A stretch of 64,000 nucleotides of DNA, from assembly GCA_009911185.1 (NCBI GenBank), contig QXWW01000008.1:62001-126000 (forward strand), in the 5' to 3' direction. Made by a program: the position numbers and the translations under genes. Shown here piece after piece: positions 39,379 through 47,929 of this stretch. The notes under the pieces are model-generated. The model saw only the letters and a list, made by a program, of their open reading frames with translations. It did no database searches and had not been told where the DNA came from. This DNA comes from Lachnospiraceae bacterium (GTDB taxonomy: Bacteria; Bacillota; Clostridia; Lachnospirales; Lachnospiraceae). Position 1 is the stretch's first letter, and each line of letters opens with the position of its first letter.

Positions 39379-39531
39379 ACAAAGTAGGCAAACCCACTTC
39401 CACTCTCTCAGACGCCGGATGCTTATTGCGCAGCAATAATATACTTCCTGCATCGGAGCGCACACTATTTTTCTTCCAGAGGAAAGATACTTTCACGCTT
39501 TCGCCTAATAAGGTCTTTCCAAATGGAAGAA
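39379..39531 (-). repeat. Structured intergenic repeat, copy B (candidate ncRNA or leader)
   Basis: Contains the 41-base core at 39414-39454 (one mismatch to copy A) and AGGAAAGATACTTTC (39480-39494). The latter sits in a two-part stem: TTCTTCCA/TGGAAGAA (39471-39478 with 39524-39531) and GGAAAGA/TCTTTCC (39481-39487 with 39514-39520). The stem sequence differs from copy A while pairing is kept. The GTAGGCAAACCCAC end again forms a hairpin on the minus strand followed by TTTGTT, about 35 bases before the exporter ATPase gene. Confidence 0.7.
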
Positions 39532-39534
39532 AAA

Positions 39535-39569
39535 ACAGATGACCTATGCTTACAGCATAAATCATCTGT
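39535..39569 (-). terminator. Terminator after the sensor kinase gene
   Basis: Nested stems ACAGATGA/TCATCTGT and TATGCT/AGCATA, followed on the minus strand by TTTTTT. The sequence between here and the kinase stop at 39669 contains nothing else that I recognise. Confidence 0.8.
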
Positions 39570-39668
39570 CTTATGATGGGCTTTTGTGTATCTTTATTTA
39601 AGCTTAAGTTTTCTCCTGCCAAAATAAACTACGGCTGCTGCAACGGGATATTTCCCCCGCGGCATACG

Positions 39669-41111
39669 TCAAACGTCCCGGCAGGCATGGCTATTTTCCT
39701 CATTGGCTGTGGGTATAAAAATCGTAAACCTCGTCCCCGCGCCCGGTTTGCTGCTTACAGTAATATCGCCGCCATGGAGCGTAATAATCTGTTTTGCAAT
39801 CGCAAGTCCCAAGCCGCTTCCCTCTGGCTTTTCTTTCGTGCTCGTCCCTCTGTAGTACCGCTGAAAGAGCACCGCTTTTTCCTCATCCTTCATCCCCGTT
39901 CCGTTATCTGATATACAGATGAATAGTTCCTTCTTCTCACCCGCCCCGATACTGACTGTTACTTTGGTGTCCGGCAGATTATGTGTAAGCGCATTGATGA
40001 TAAGATTATTCACAGCACGGCGGAACAAATCCGGATCAAGACAAACCTTAGTTTCCGGCATATTGCCTGCAAACTCAATATCGCGTCCGGCAAACGCGGG
40101 ATTATTTACAATATCAATCACCAGCTCTTTTAAAAAACGTACCAGGCGCACCGCCTGCGGATGATAGGGGACTGCGCCGGAATCAAGCTGGTATGTCAGC
40201 GTTAAGTCGCTTATCATCTTTTCCGTGTAGTTTACGTTTTTTAAGATAATCCCGCTGTATTCCTGTATAAGCTTTCTGTCTGGAGCCGGATTCGCTGTCA
40301 ACAGCTCCGCATACCCCTTAATCGGCGACAGCGGGGTTTTCAAATCGTGCGTTATATTTGCAATCCACTCTTTGCGCGCCCGTTCCGTACTTTGCCGCAC
40401 TTCGTCGCTATGACGCACTTCCCTGTCCATTTGATTGAGCGCGCCATAAATCTGGCTGAATACGCCTTTTTCGGGCAGCGGCACATAAGAACGCTGCGAT
40501 ACCCCGCCGATGCCATTTGTTATTTTTCCGAGATGTCTGGTGAGCCAGAAGCCGTAGCAAATCAGAAACAGCACAATGGCCCATATCAGAATGAAAATTG
40601 ATATGCGCAGCACTGGAAAAAGACGCCCTACATTCCCGCCATTATAATAAAGCATATGTTTTCCGATCGGATAAGGAAATCCAATCAGATAACTCCACGT
40701 TCTTCCAGAATCTTTAAAACTGTCCGCAAAGATCGTATTTCCCTGGCTATACGCGCTTGTAGAAAGCGCGATCAACTCCGATGCAGAGTAATACGCCGGA
40801 TAATACCCTGGTTTGCTATGAGAAAAAACTTCGCATCCAGTCTCGTCAATGACCTGAATCCACAATCCATATTCATCCAGTCTTTCAAGTCCCATTTCTT
40901 CTATCTTAATCCTGCCGTTATCATTTTCCATCCACACGGCAAAACTCGTTGTAAACGTTCGGGGCCATGAGGCCAGACTCAGGCCCTCCGGTTCAGTAAT
41001 TCCAAAAATATAATAAAAGATAGCGATTACGGCAATTACAGCGATTACGAACAGCAGCGATACCAACAGAAAAATCCGCAGGAATGGATTTAATTTCTTT
41101 TTACTTTTCAT
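39669..41111 (-). CDS. Sensor histidine kinase of the exporter locus
   Basis: A 480-residue membrane kinase. The start at 41111 (MKSKKKLNPFLRI) overlaps the regulator stop by 11 bases. TM1 at about 10-35, an extracellular loop of about 120 residues, TM2 at about 165-190, HAMP, HisKA with ANITHDLKTPLSPIKGY, and an ATPase domain with NALTHN, DNGTGM and GSGLGLAI. The large outer loop distinguishes it from the loop-less BceS type, so it probably senses its signal directly. It is co-translated with the OmpR-type regulator. Confidence 0.93.
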   Translation of the reverse strand: MKSKKKLNPFLRIFLLVSLLFVIAVIAVIAIFYYIFGITEPEGLSLASWPRTFTTSFAVWMENDNGRIKIEEMGLERLDEYGLWIQVIDETGCEVFSHSKPGYYPAYYSASELIALSTSAYSQGNTIFADSFKDSGRTWSYLIGFPYPIGKHMLYYNGGNVGRLFPVLRISIFILIWAIVLFLICYGFWLTRHLGKITNGIGGVSQRSYVPLPEKGVFSQIYGALNQMDREVRHSDEVRQSTERARKEWIANITHDLKTPLSPIKGYAELLTANPAPDRKLIQEYSGIILKNVNYTEKMISDLTLTYQLDSGAVPYHPQAVRLVRFLKELVIDIVNNPAFAGRDIEFAGNMPETKVCLDPDLFRRAVNNLIINALTHNLPDTKVTVSIGAGEKKELFICISDNGTGMKDEEKAVLFQRYYRGTSTKEKPEGSGLGLAIAKQIITLHGGDITVSSKPGAGTRFTIFIPTANEENSHACRDV

Positions 41112-41820
41112 ACGGGTTGACAAGCTTATAACCTAAACCTTTCACCGTGATAATATATTGGGGCGCCGAAGGGTTCTCCTCTATCTTCTCACGCAAATGA
41201 CGGACATGCACCATTATTGTATTATCGCACCCAAAACTGTCTTCGCCCCAAATAATCTCATACAATCGTTCCCGGCTGACGACCCATCCTGCATTTTCTG
41301 CCAAATACTGTAAAATCTCAAACTCACGGGCCGTTAATTCTATCTGCTTCCCATTTTTCATTACCCGGCAGCCGTTCGTATCTATCAAAAGTTCCCCTAT
41401 ATGAATGGAAAAACCATGCTGCGGCGTATGTTTGTATTGTTCACGCCGTAAACTGGCTTTCACTCTATATACGACTTCCTTGGGACTAAAGGGCTTCGTC
41501 ACATAGTCGTCTCCCCCGACAGCCAGTCCAAGTATTTTATCCACGTCCTCACTTTTGGAAGAGAGGAACAAAATAGGGCAATGAGAAAATTCCCGAATTT
41601 GACTGCACACTTCATAGCCGTCTATGTCAGGCAGCATCACATCCAAAATAATCATGGACGGCCGGTTTTCTCTGCAGATATTTACCGCTGACAGCCCGTT
41701 TTCCGCTCTTAAAATATTGTAAAATCCCTCAATATTCAAAGACTTCTCAAGCAGATCTAATATATCCGTCTCATCATCAACAAGCACGATTTTCGCTTCC
41801 TTTGTGGTTGTGTTGACCAT
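41101..41820 (-). CDS. OmpR-family response regulator of the exporter locus
   Basis: A 239-residue regulator with a receiver domain (about 9-122; phospho-acceptor D60 in IILDVMLPDIDG) and a winged-helix DNA-binding domain (about 145-237, with LTAREFEILQYLAENAG and VMVHVRHLREKI-like sequence, actually TIMVHVRHLREKIE). GGAGG precedes the ATG. Its stop overlaps the kinase start. The likely target is the exporter pair downstream, which has its own leader containing the structured repeat. Confidence 0.95.
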   Translation of the reverse strand: MVNTTTKEAKIVLVDDETDILDLLEKSLNIEGFYNILRAENGLSAVNICRENRPSMIILDVMLPDIDGYEVCSQIREFSHCPILFLSSKSEDVDKILGLAVGGDDYVTKPFSPKEVVYRVKASLRREQYKHTPQHGFSIHIGELLIDTNGCRVMKNGKQIELTAREFEILQYLAENAGWVVSRERLYEIIWGEDSFGCDNTIMVHVRHLREKIEENPSAPQYIITVKGLGYKLVNPYEK

Positions 41821-41922
41821 ATCGCACCCTCCTAAGCAGTAGGTATTGAAAACATTTGCTGCACAAAATTAGAGATTGGGCGCATGTATGGAAAGCGCGC
41901 CTAAATTCTGTGGGAAGGAAGA

Positions 41923-42471
41923 CTATTGGTAAATAATTTTCTTCGCCAGATCCTGGGCTCTTTTTTCATCTGTCAGGTAAGCTGTAAGCCGCAGTGCGAA
42001 GGCAATTGCGGTTCCCATGCCCCGGCTGGTAATCACATTTCCCGCCTCTGCCACTTCTTCATAGATTACCTCCGCTCCGGTAAGCTTGTCCTCAAATCCC
42101 GGATAACACGCTGCTTTTTTTCCTTCTAAAAGCCCGGCCTGTCCCAGCACGCTGGGCGCCGCGCAGATAGCCGCCACCAGCTTTCCCTGCGCGGCAAATG
42201 TGCGGATAATCTCCTCTACTCCTTTATGTGCGCCCAGGTTCGTGGTTCCCGGCAGTCCTCCTGGCAGCACGACGCCGTCCAGTCCTTCAAAATCAACATC
42301 CTCAAATAATTTATCTGCAATCACTGAAATTTTGTGAGAGCCGCAGACCTCCTTGCCCTCCATAATGGAAATGGTTTCCGCTCTTATCCCTGTGCGGCGG
42401 AGAATATCTACCACGGTCAAACCTTCAATTTCCTCAAATCCCTCTGCTAAAAATACTCCAATTTTCTTCAT
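41923..42471 (-). CDS. DJ-1/PfpI-family protein
   Basis: This 182-residue protein has the DJ-1 fold. The nucleophilic cysteine is in AAICAAPSVLG at about residue 102, and the conserved glutamate is in EGFEEIE at the N-terminus. This matches the DJ-1/ThiJ branch rather than the protease-like PfpI branch. Family members act as glyoxalases, chaperones or redox sensors, so the role is uncertain. It starts 23 bases after the YgjP-like gene and probably shares its transcript. Confidence 0.88.
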   Translation of the reverse strand: MKKIGVFLAEGFEEIEGLTVVDILRRTGIRAETISIMEGKEVCGSHKISVIADKLFEDVDFEGLDGVVLPGGLPGTTNLGAHKGVEEIIRTFAAQGKLVAAICAAPSVLGQAGLLEGKKAACYPGFEDKLTGAEVIYEEVAEAGNVITSRGMGTAIAFALRLTAYLTDEKRAQDLAKKIIYQ

Positions 42472-42494
42472 GTGTCACTGCCTCCGTTTCTCTT

Positions 42495-43220
42495 TTATAT
42501 TATCTCCATCAGGCTGCCCCCATGTGCGCGCAGCCATTGTCTTCTGACTTTATAATCAGGTAAAATTCCAGCTACTTCCGCCCAAAATTCAGAACTGTGG
42601 TTCAAATGCCTTAAATGACACATTTCATGCACTACCACGTAATCTGCGACTTCAGGCGGCGCCATGATAATACGCCAGTTAAAATTCAGATTCCTTTTAC
42701 TGCTGCAGCTTCCCCAGCGGCTTTTCTGATCTTTGATACAAATTCTGTTTATCGGCTCCTGTAATTCACGATTATAATATGCCGTCCTGCGGCAAATCCA
42801 CTGTCTGGCCATTTCATAGTACCATTCTAATAAATTCCGGCGAACTTCTGTTTCTATCTCCTTTTTTGCATATACGATGATCGTCCTGCCTGATATCTCC
42901 ACGCTGCTGTCAGATTCCCTTTGCCTGTTTTGCTCTTTTGCAGCAATCCGCAGAGCATATGCTTCCCCCTGGAACAAAAGCCACTTCCCCTCCGTCAATT
43001 CCCTGGATTCCTTTTTCTCCTGACAGTTTGCAAGCTCCTCTCTTTTCTTTAAAATCCAGCCGGCCTTTTTTTCCACGATGCTCTGAATTTCTTCCGCGGA
43101 AGCCTGCAGAGGCGCTTTTACTAAAATTTTTAAATCCGTGCCTATGGATATGGCAACTGTTTTTCTCCTGCTCCGGAGCAAAGAATACGCAATACTTTCT
43201 CCCTGATATTGTAATTTCAT
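42495..43220 (-). CDS. YgjP-like metallopeptidase (M48-related)
   Basis: A 241-residue cytoplasmic protein. The zinc motif is VVHEMCHLRHLNHSSEFW, an HExxH followed by the second histidine, near residue 185. KSRWGSCSSKRNLNFNWRI just before it is a strong signature of this family. The start at 43220 (MKLQYQGESIAYSLL) is preferred because the longer frame begins in a region without a ribosome binding site. Its substrate is unknown; family members are found with housekeeping and restriction genes. Confidence 0.85.
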   Translation of the reverse strand: MKLQYQGESIAYSLLRSRRKTVAISIGTDLKILVKAPLQASAEEIQSIVEKKAGWILKKREELANCQEKKESRELTEGKWLLFQGEAYALRIAAKEQNRQRESDSSVEISGRTIIVYAKKEIETEVRRNLLEWYYEMARQWICRRTAYYNRELQEPINRICIKDQKSRWGSCSSKRNLNFNWRIIMAPPEVADYVVVHEMCHLRHLNHSSEFWAEVAGILPDYKVRRQWLRAHGGSLMEII

Positions 43221-43642
43221 CTTTCTGTCCCTCGTGTATTGCAAATAATTATACTTTGGAAATGCAGTATTTATCAGCGTTTCCAAATAAAATGTTCATC
43301 TGCTGCGCTGTCGTCAATCGACGCAGACACCGCTACGCCTCATTCCTCCACTCTGCATATGAAACAACCATCCTGCATCAATGCACCCGTTACTTAATAT
43401 TCGCTGTACTAGAACTTTCCTTTCCGAATTATCCATCGTTTTTATTCTGTACGCTCAATAAATTTTTATTGCACATTTGTATTGTAACAAATGCTTCCCA
43501 TTCTGTAAAGTCTGGCGCACACCTGAAAAATCCCGCTCAAACGTCTTCTCCCAGCAATTCCCAAAAATCATAAAAATTTCCATTCATATTATTTTTTTCT
43601 TGACAGATAATAACACCATGATAAGCGACAGAGTTTCGAGAC
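43221..43642. other. Gene-free intergenic stretch
   Basis: This 420-base gap between the divergent YgjP-like and spore protein genes holds no convincing gene. A TATAAT on the minus strand at 43248-43253 may serve the YgjP-like gene but lacks a good -35. TTGACA occurs at 43600-43605 on the plus strand without a good -10. Confidence 0.5.
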
Positions 43643-43683
43643 GGACATCATTCCCAGGAATGAGCCATTTCGGGATGATGTCC
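43643..43683 (+). other. Hairpin in the leader of the spore protein gene
   Basis: GGACATCATTCCC (43643-43655) pairs with GGGATGATGTCC (43672-43683) over 12 bp with one bulge. No T-run follows on either strand, so it is more likely a leader structure or protein site than a terminator. Confidence 0.55.
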
Positions 43684-43744
43684 TTATCAAACACAAAAAC
43701 GCTTTAGCGGATAAAATACAAAGAAACATTTGGAGGTGAATCAA

Positions 43745-43966
43745 GTGACTAACAATTCTGGTTCTAACACAAGCAAAATGGCAGTACCACAGGCAAAAGA
43801 GGCTATGAACCGTTTTAAACAGGAGGTTGCATCTGAAATTGGCGTACCTTTAAAGGAAGGATACAACGGTGACTTAACTTCTGCCCAGGCTGGTTCCATC
43901 GGCGGAGAAATGGTTAAGAAAATGATTATGAAACAGGAACAGCAGATGTCTGGCGGACAGCAGTAA
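43745..43966 (+). CDS. Alpha/beta-type small acid-soluble spore protein
   Basis: This 73-residue protein coats and protects DNA in the dormant spore. The start is GTG at 43745, behind GGAGGTG; the longer frame begins at a TTG inside the ribosome binding site. Family motifs are present: QAKEAMNRFKQEVASEIGV and GDLTSAQAGSIGGEMVKKM, including the EIGV germination-protease cleavage site and the GxxGGxMVKKM DNA-binding helix. A sigma-G promoter could not be confidently placed. A strong terminator follows. This is the clearest sign that the organism forms spores. Confidence 0.96.
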   Translation: MTNNSGSNTSKMAVPQAKEAMNRFKQEVASEIGVPLKEGYNGDLTSAQAGSIGGEMVKKMIMKQEQQMSGGQQ

Positions 43967-44372
43967 TCACTGCAGACAGCGCATAAATCTGCAATATAGA
44001 AATCCCCCTGCTTTGGTAAAAACACCGGGCGGGGGGATTTATTTTATTTCTGTCACGCATCTGTTTTCCGGCTGCGACAAACGCATGAGTTGATAAATTA
44101 TGAATAGAATGTAGCGCAAAAGTAAAGATGGCGCTGGTTAGAGTAATAGGTAATATTAGATAAAATATGGGAAATAATTATTCGTCTGTTCGTGTTTTGT
44201 CTATTCTTGGACGATGCAATTTGTCAACAGTTCATTCATGCATATGCCTTGCCGGTAAGAAAATATGCCTTACAAAAATAAATATAAGAATATAATAGAT
44301 ATGTGATTTATACACATTTTCGAGGAAAGTTATAGAACTTATTGTGAAAAATGACAAAAAGGGGGAAAATTT
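43967..44372. other. AT-rich intergenic stretch
   Basis: Apart from the terminator at its left end, this 406-base gap is AT-rich and holds no recognisable gene. A TATAAT near 44294 lies some 75 bases before the start of the broken surface-protein gene. Confidence 0.45.
44000..44040 (+). terminator. Terminator after the spore protein gene
   Basis: Arms AAATCCCCC (44000-44008) and GGGGGATTT (44032-44040) form a 9-bp stem, followed by ATTTTATTT. Confidence 0.85.
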
Positions 44373-45622
44373 ATGAAGTGGAGGAAAAAAGGAGATAACA
44401 AAGACAATGCTTGCGGTAGGGTTAGCTTGGATACTAATAGTGGCGGGATTGCCGATGCATGGTATGGAAGTTCAGGCAGAAGAACAATCAGGAAATTTTG
44501 AATATGAAGTAAATGAGGATGGGAACAGTGTGACAATTACAGGGTATACCGGAAGTGATAGGGATGTTGTTATTCCTTCAGAGATCAGTAAAAAGCAAGT
44601 GACAAGTATTGGAGATTGGGCATTTGCAGAATGTAGTGGCCTGACGAGCATAAGCATCCCGGAGAGTGTGACAAGTATTGGCGATTCTGCATTTTCTCGG
44701 TGTAGGGCCTGACGAGCATAAGCATCCCGGAAGGCGTGACAAGTATCGGAAAGGAGGCATTTGGGGGCCATAGCCAGAAGCTTGTTATCTACGGAGAGAG
44801 TGGGTCAGAGGCTGAGAGATACGCAAAAGAAAACGGAATTAAATTCCAAGTGAGGTCAGACAGCACAACAGAGCCGCCCACACAGACTGACATTTCCCAA
44901 GCATCCATTACATTATCAAAAACCAGTTACACCTTTGATGAAAAAGCAAAGGAACCCTCTGTAACCGTGACACTGAATGGAAAGGGGTTATTAATACAGA
45001 CTACACGGTTTCCTATAAAGATAATATCAACGCTGGAACGGCAGAGGTAATCATTACAGGCAAGGGCAGTTATACGGGAAATACCTCGGCAAACTTTACA
45101 ATTAAAACTGAGATTGCCTATGCAGAGATCACCTGTAAAAAGACTTTGTATCAAGTAGCGTATGACACGAAGCCATTCAAGATTAATGCGGCGTCTAAGA
45201 GTAAGCTGACATTTACAAGCTCTCACTCCAGGATTGCGTCTGTGGATAAGAATACCGGAAAGGTAACCATCAAGGGTACAGGAATTACCGTGATAACCGT
45301 CAAAGCAGAAAAGACGTCTATGCAAGTGACCGTCAAGGTAAGTCCGAAAAAGCAGTCATTAAAATCCGTGAACGTATCAAAAGGGAAAAAGCTGACTGTG
45401 AAATGGACAAAAGATAAGAAGGCTGCCGTATATCAGGTGCAGGTAAGCACTGACAAAAATTTCAAGAAGAACATACAACAGAAACAATTGACGAAAACCA
45501 CTTATACATTTACGAAGCTGAAAGCAGGAAAAAAATATTATGTAAGGGTACGCAGTTATAAGAAATCTGGAAAAGAAAGTCTTTACGGCGCATGGAGCCG
45601 TAAGAAACAGGCAATCGGGTGA
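44373..45622 (+). pseudogene. BspA-like leucine-rich repeat surface protein, frameshifted
   Basis: The start ATG at 44373 has GGGGG upstream, but the signal peptide (MLAVGLAWILIVAG) continues in another frame, implying an indel in the A-run near 44385. Two BspA-type repeats (LTSISIPE, VTSIGD) of 69 bases follow. A second shift lies near 44705, where TGTAGTGGCC in the first repeat becomes TGTAGGGCC in the second, ending the frame at a TGA. A third shift lies near 44988 at a GGGG run. Downstream, in one frame to 45622, come an Ig-like part, a Big_2 domain and a lysine-rich Fn3 domain. Repaired, it would be a secreted protein of roughly 415 residues. Sequencing error in homopolymers is the main alternative to real decay. 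Confidence 0.8.
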
Positions 45623-45665
45623 AAAAATAAGGCATGTTTTCGAGGATACAAAAATAAGGCATGTT
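45623..45665. repeat. Direct repeat of 16 bases after the broken gene
   Basis: AAAAATAAGGCATGTT occurs at 45623-45638 and 45650-45665, 27 bases apart. A partly related inverted word, ATATGCCTTA, is found near 44262 on the other side of the broken gene. The remaining intergenic stretch to 46008 contains no gene that I can support. Confidence 0.4.
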
Positions 45666-46008
45666 ATCAGTAAAACATGAAGAAGGCCCCGCTGTGGAGG
45701 AAGCCGCCTCATAGAGAGAACCTGGTTTTTCAAAAGAATAAGCTACAGTCGGCCGCTCAGTCCTGAGCGAATCCTGAGTTTGTAATTATTTATTATAATT
45801 TAAGGGATTGGTTGTGTAACATGTTCATGCGTTTGTCGTGGTTTTATGGCTGCGGCCTCTTTACATCCTTTCCGTTCTGTCTTATAATAGAAACGATTTT
45901 TTACATAGATTTCCCTCACAAATAATTACTCAAGTGAAAAGGTTACGAATGTTGTCTCCCTTTATCGCTTGACACTCAGCTATATTTTTTCAATGAAAGG
46001 AACATCTT

Positions 46009-46470
46009 ATGGAAATTGAACGCAAATTTTTAATCAAATCATTACCTGAGCGTCTGCAGGACTACTCTTTCCACCAAATTGAACAGGGGTATCTGTGTTC
46101 TGACCCAGTGGTGCGCATTCGCAGACAGGATGAGGACTATTTCCTCACCTACAAATCCCGGGGGCTGATGGTACGCGAAGAGTATAACCTGCAGCTGACG
46201 AAAGATGCCTATGAGCATCTGCTTCCCAAAGTGGACGGTATCCTCATTTCCAAAAAAAGATATGTGATACCATTGGAATCCGGCCTTACCATTGAACTGG
46301 ATATATTCGCCGGAGAATTAGCTCCGCTGATTCTTGCAGAGGTGGAATTTGATACCGAAGAGGCTGCCCATGCCTTCACTCCTCCGGATTGGTTTGGGAA
46401 AGATGTTACCTATTCCACAGACTACCATAATAGTGTGCTGAGCCAAAAAACACGGGGATCCTGCGACTGA
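46009..46470 (+). CDS. CYTH-domain phosphohydrolase
   Basis: This 153-residue protein has the triphosphate tunnel fold. The N-terminal MEIERKFLI is the defining ExExK motif. Basic strands (VVRIRRQ, YFLTYKSRG, SKKRYVIP) and acidic ones (IELDIFAGE, AEVEFDTEE) line the tunnel as expected. It most likely cleaves inorganic tri- or polyphosphate or thiamine triphosphate; class IV adenylyl cyclase activity is less likely for this clade. GAAAGGAAC precedes the ATG. Its last 65 bases overlap, on the other strand, the end of the fused sigma gene. Confidence 0.88.
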   Translation: MEIERKFLIKSLPERLQDYSFHQIEQGYLCSDPVVRIRRQDEDYFLTYKSRGLMVREEYNLQLTKDAYEHLLPKVDGILISKKRYVIPLESGLTIELDIFAGELAPLILAEVEFDTEEAAHAFTPPDWFGKDVTYSTDYHNSVLSQKTRGSCD

Positions 46471-47746
46471 CCCCCGCGCGCTTCATGGAATTTTTTACCG
46501 GTATGATATACAGATTTTCCTCTGTCAGGGGCTGTTCTCCCTCTGGATAAGACCTGATAAACAGAAGGCTCTCTATCTGCTCTACATCAATCGTGCGTTT
46601 GAAAGAAGCGGCATATTCATATACGTCTGAATTATCCCCGGCATACCCGCCCATTCCTCCATTGGAGATAGCGGTATACATCGTTCCGTCCTTCATACGC
46701 ACTCCTGTAAAATACGGCGGCTCTTTCATCGTCATATGCGCAAATTCTTTCCCATTCTCATCTATCCCCGCTTCCGTTTCTTCCTGTCTTGGGAAATCAT
46801 ATTTTAACGATATGGAAATAGGCGACAGCTCTGCCTCTGATACGGTCGCGCCGCTTGCTTCTAAAGCAGCATTTAATTCAAATTTTTCTACTTCTGCGCT
46901 TCCTGCCAGCACCCATTCAAAATCCCAGTTTCCCTCTGCATCCACTACAATCTCTCCCGCCTCCTGATAAGTACCCAAATCTTTTAACTCTACACGAACC
47001 GGCTTATCAATAAAATACCCCTCTTCGTCCGCCATCATCATAATTTCAAATTCCATACTTCCATCTTCCATTATATAATCTGCTTTTTCCCCTTCCGCCA
47101 GGGGCGTCCCATCTGCATGAGCAGCTTTTCCGTTTGCTCCCTGAATCCGTCCGTCATAAAAAAAGCGCTGTAGCCCCCAAAGTATTCCTCTCCTTTCCGC
47201 TATGAAAAATGTCTTATGTTCTTGTACTTTTGCCCTCTGCAGGGTTCTCCCTTCATCTGTGTACTGGACTTCCAGTTTTTTTCTTGCGACTGCCAGCCTT
47301 CCTCTTATGGTATTTTCATTTATCTGAAGGATTTCTGCAATTTCCCTGGTTTTAAATCCCTGTACATTATACAATACAATCACCGTGCGGTATTTTTCAT
47401 CGAGACGGCTCAAAAACTCCTGCCATTCTAAATTGGCGTATCCGTTCTCCGGAACGCACGCCTCGCATACCAGTTCCCCGGACACGGTTCTTGCGCTCTG
47501 TCTGTAAATCGCATTGCAACGATTAATTAAAATTCGAATCAGCCAGGTTTTAAAATATTTCTCCTTTTTCAATGTGCCAATTTTTTCCCAGCATGTCAGG
47601 GCTGTCTCCTGCATTGCGTCCGCGACGTCTTCGTCATTCTTTAAAATAGCCTTAGCTACTTTATACATACCTTTGCCTTCTTGCTCCATCAACTTCTGAA
47701 ACGCCGCTTTATCATGCTTTCTCGCCTTTTTGATCAACAGGTTCAT
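46406..47746 (-). CDS. ECF sigma factor fused to a DUF4179 anti-sigma outer domain
   Basis: A 446-residue protein. Residues 1-160 are a complete ECF sigma factor: region 2 (MYKVAKAILKNDEDVADAMQ) and region 4 with LYNVQGFKTREIAEIL. From about 190 it continues in frame into a domain like the C-terminal, extracytoplasmic half of DUF4179 anti-sigma proteins; GNWDFEWVLAG aligns with GPWNFAFEVAR of the intact protein at 57915-59333. The anti-sigma N-terminus and membrane helix are missing. About 20 C-terminal residues are read antisense through the CYTH gene. The start at 47746 (MNLLIKKARKHD) has AAAGGAAATG. Either a deletion joined two genes or this is a genuine fusion; an active, unanchored sigma factor is possible. 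Confidence 0.8.
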   Translation of the reverse strand: MNLLIKKARKHDKAAFQKLMEQEGKGMYKVAKAILKNDEDVADAMQETALTCWEKIGTLKKEKYFKTWLIRILINRCNAIYRQSARTVSGELVCEACVPENGYANLEWQEFLSRLDEKYRTVIVLYNVQGFKTREIAEILQINENTIRGRLAVARKKLEVQYTDEGRTLQRAKVQEHKTFFIAERRGILWGLQRFFYDGRIQGANGKAAHADGTPLAEGEKADYIMEDGSMEFEIMMMADEEGYFIDKPVRVELKDLGTYQEAGEIVVDAEGNWDFEWVLAGSAEVEKFELNAALEASGATVSEAELSPISISLKYDFPRQEETEAGIDENGKEFAHMTMKEPPYFTGVRMKDGTMYTAISNGGMGGYAGDNSDVYEYAASFKRTIDVEQIESLLFIRSYPEGEQPLTEENLYIIPVKNSMKRAGVSRRIPVFFGSAHYYGSLWNR

Positions 47747-47793
47747 ATCATTTCCTTTCTTAAGAGTCCGCATCTCTTAGCTTTGTTACACCT

Positions 47794-47823
47794 ATTAGAT
47801 GAACTGGAGCTGCATTTTGTTTG
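47794..47823 (-). promoter_or_regulatory. ECF-type promoter of the fused sigma gene
   Basis: CAAAC (47819-47823), 18 bases, ATCTAAT (47794-47800) followed by AGGTGTAAC. The intact sigma operon has GAAAC, 18 bases, ATCTAAT, GGGTATAAG (57267-57296). Shared layout suggests self-activation by related sigma factors. Confidence 0.65.
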
Positions 47824-47839
47824 ATAAAAATGAAAAAAC

Positions 47840-47906
47840 TGCGCCGGTGATATCGGCCTGGCCCCTCTATAGTTCCATGGGGTCTTGAGCCAATATCACC
47901 GGCGCA
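47840..47906 (-). terminator. Long terminator after the GH3 gene
   Basis: Perfect 14-bp arms TGCGCCGGTGATAT and ATATCACCGGCGCA enclose a smaller hairpin. On the minus strand GTTTTTTC follows, so it ends the GH3 transcript. Confidence 0.88.
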
Positions 47907-47929
47907 GAATTGTTCATGTAAGAATATTC

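Noticed and set aside
43600-43625. TTGACA upstream of the spore protein gene
   Set aside because: No acceptable -10 at 16-18 bases, and a spore protein gene should use sigma-G rather than sigma-A.
44259-45665. Inverted AAGGCAT-type words flanking the broken surface-protein gene as possible ends of a mobile element
   Set aside because: Only about eight bases agree, no transposase and no target duplication were seen.
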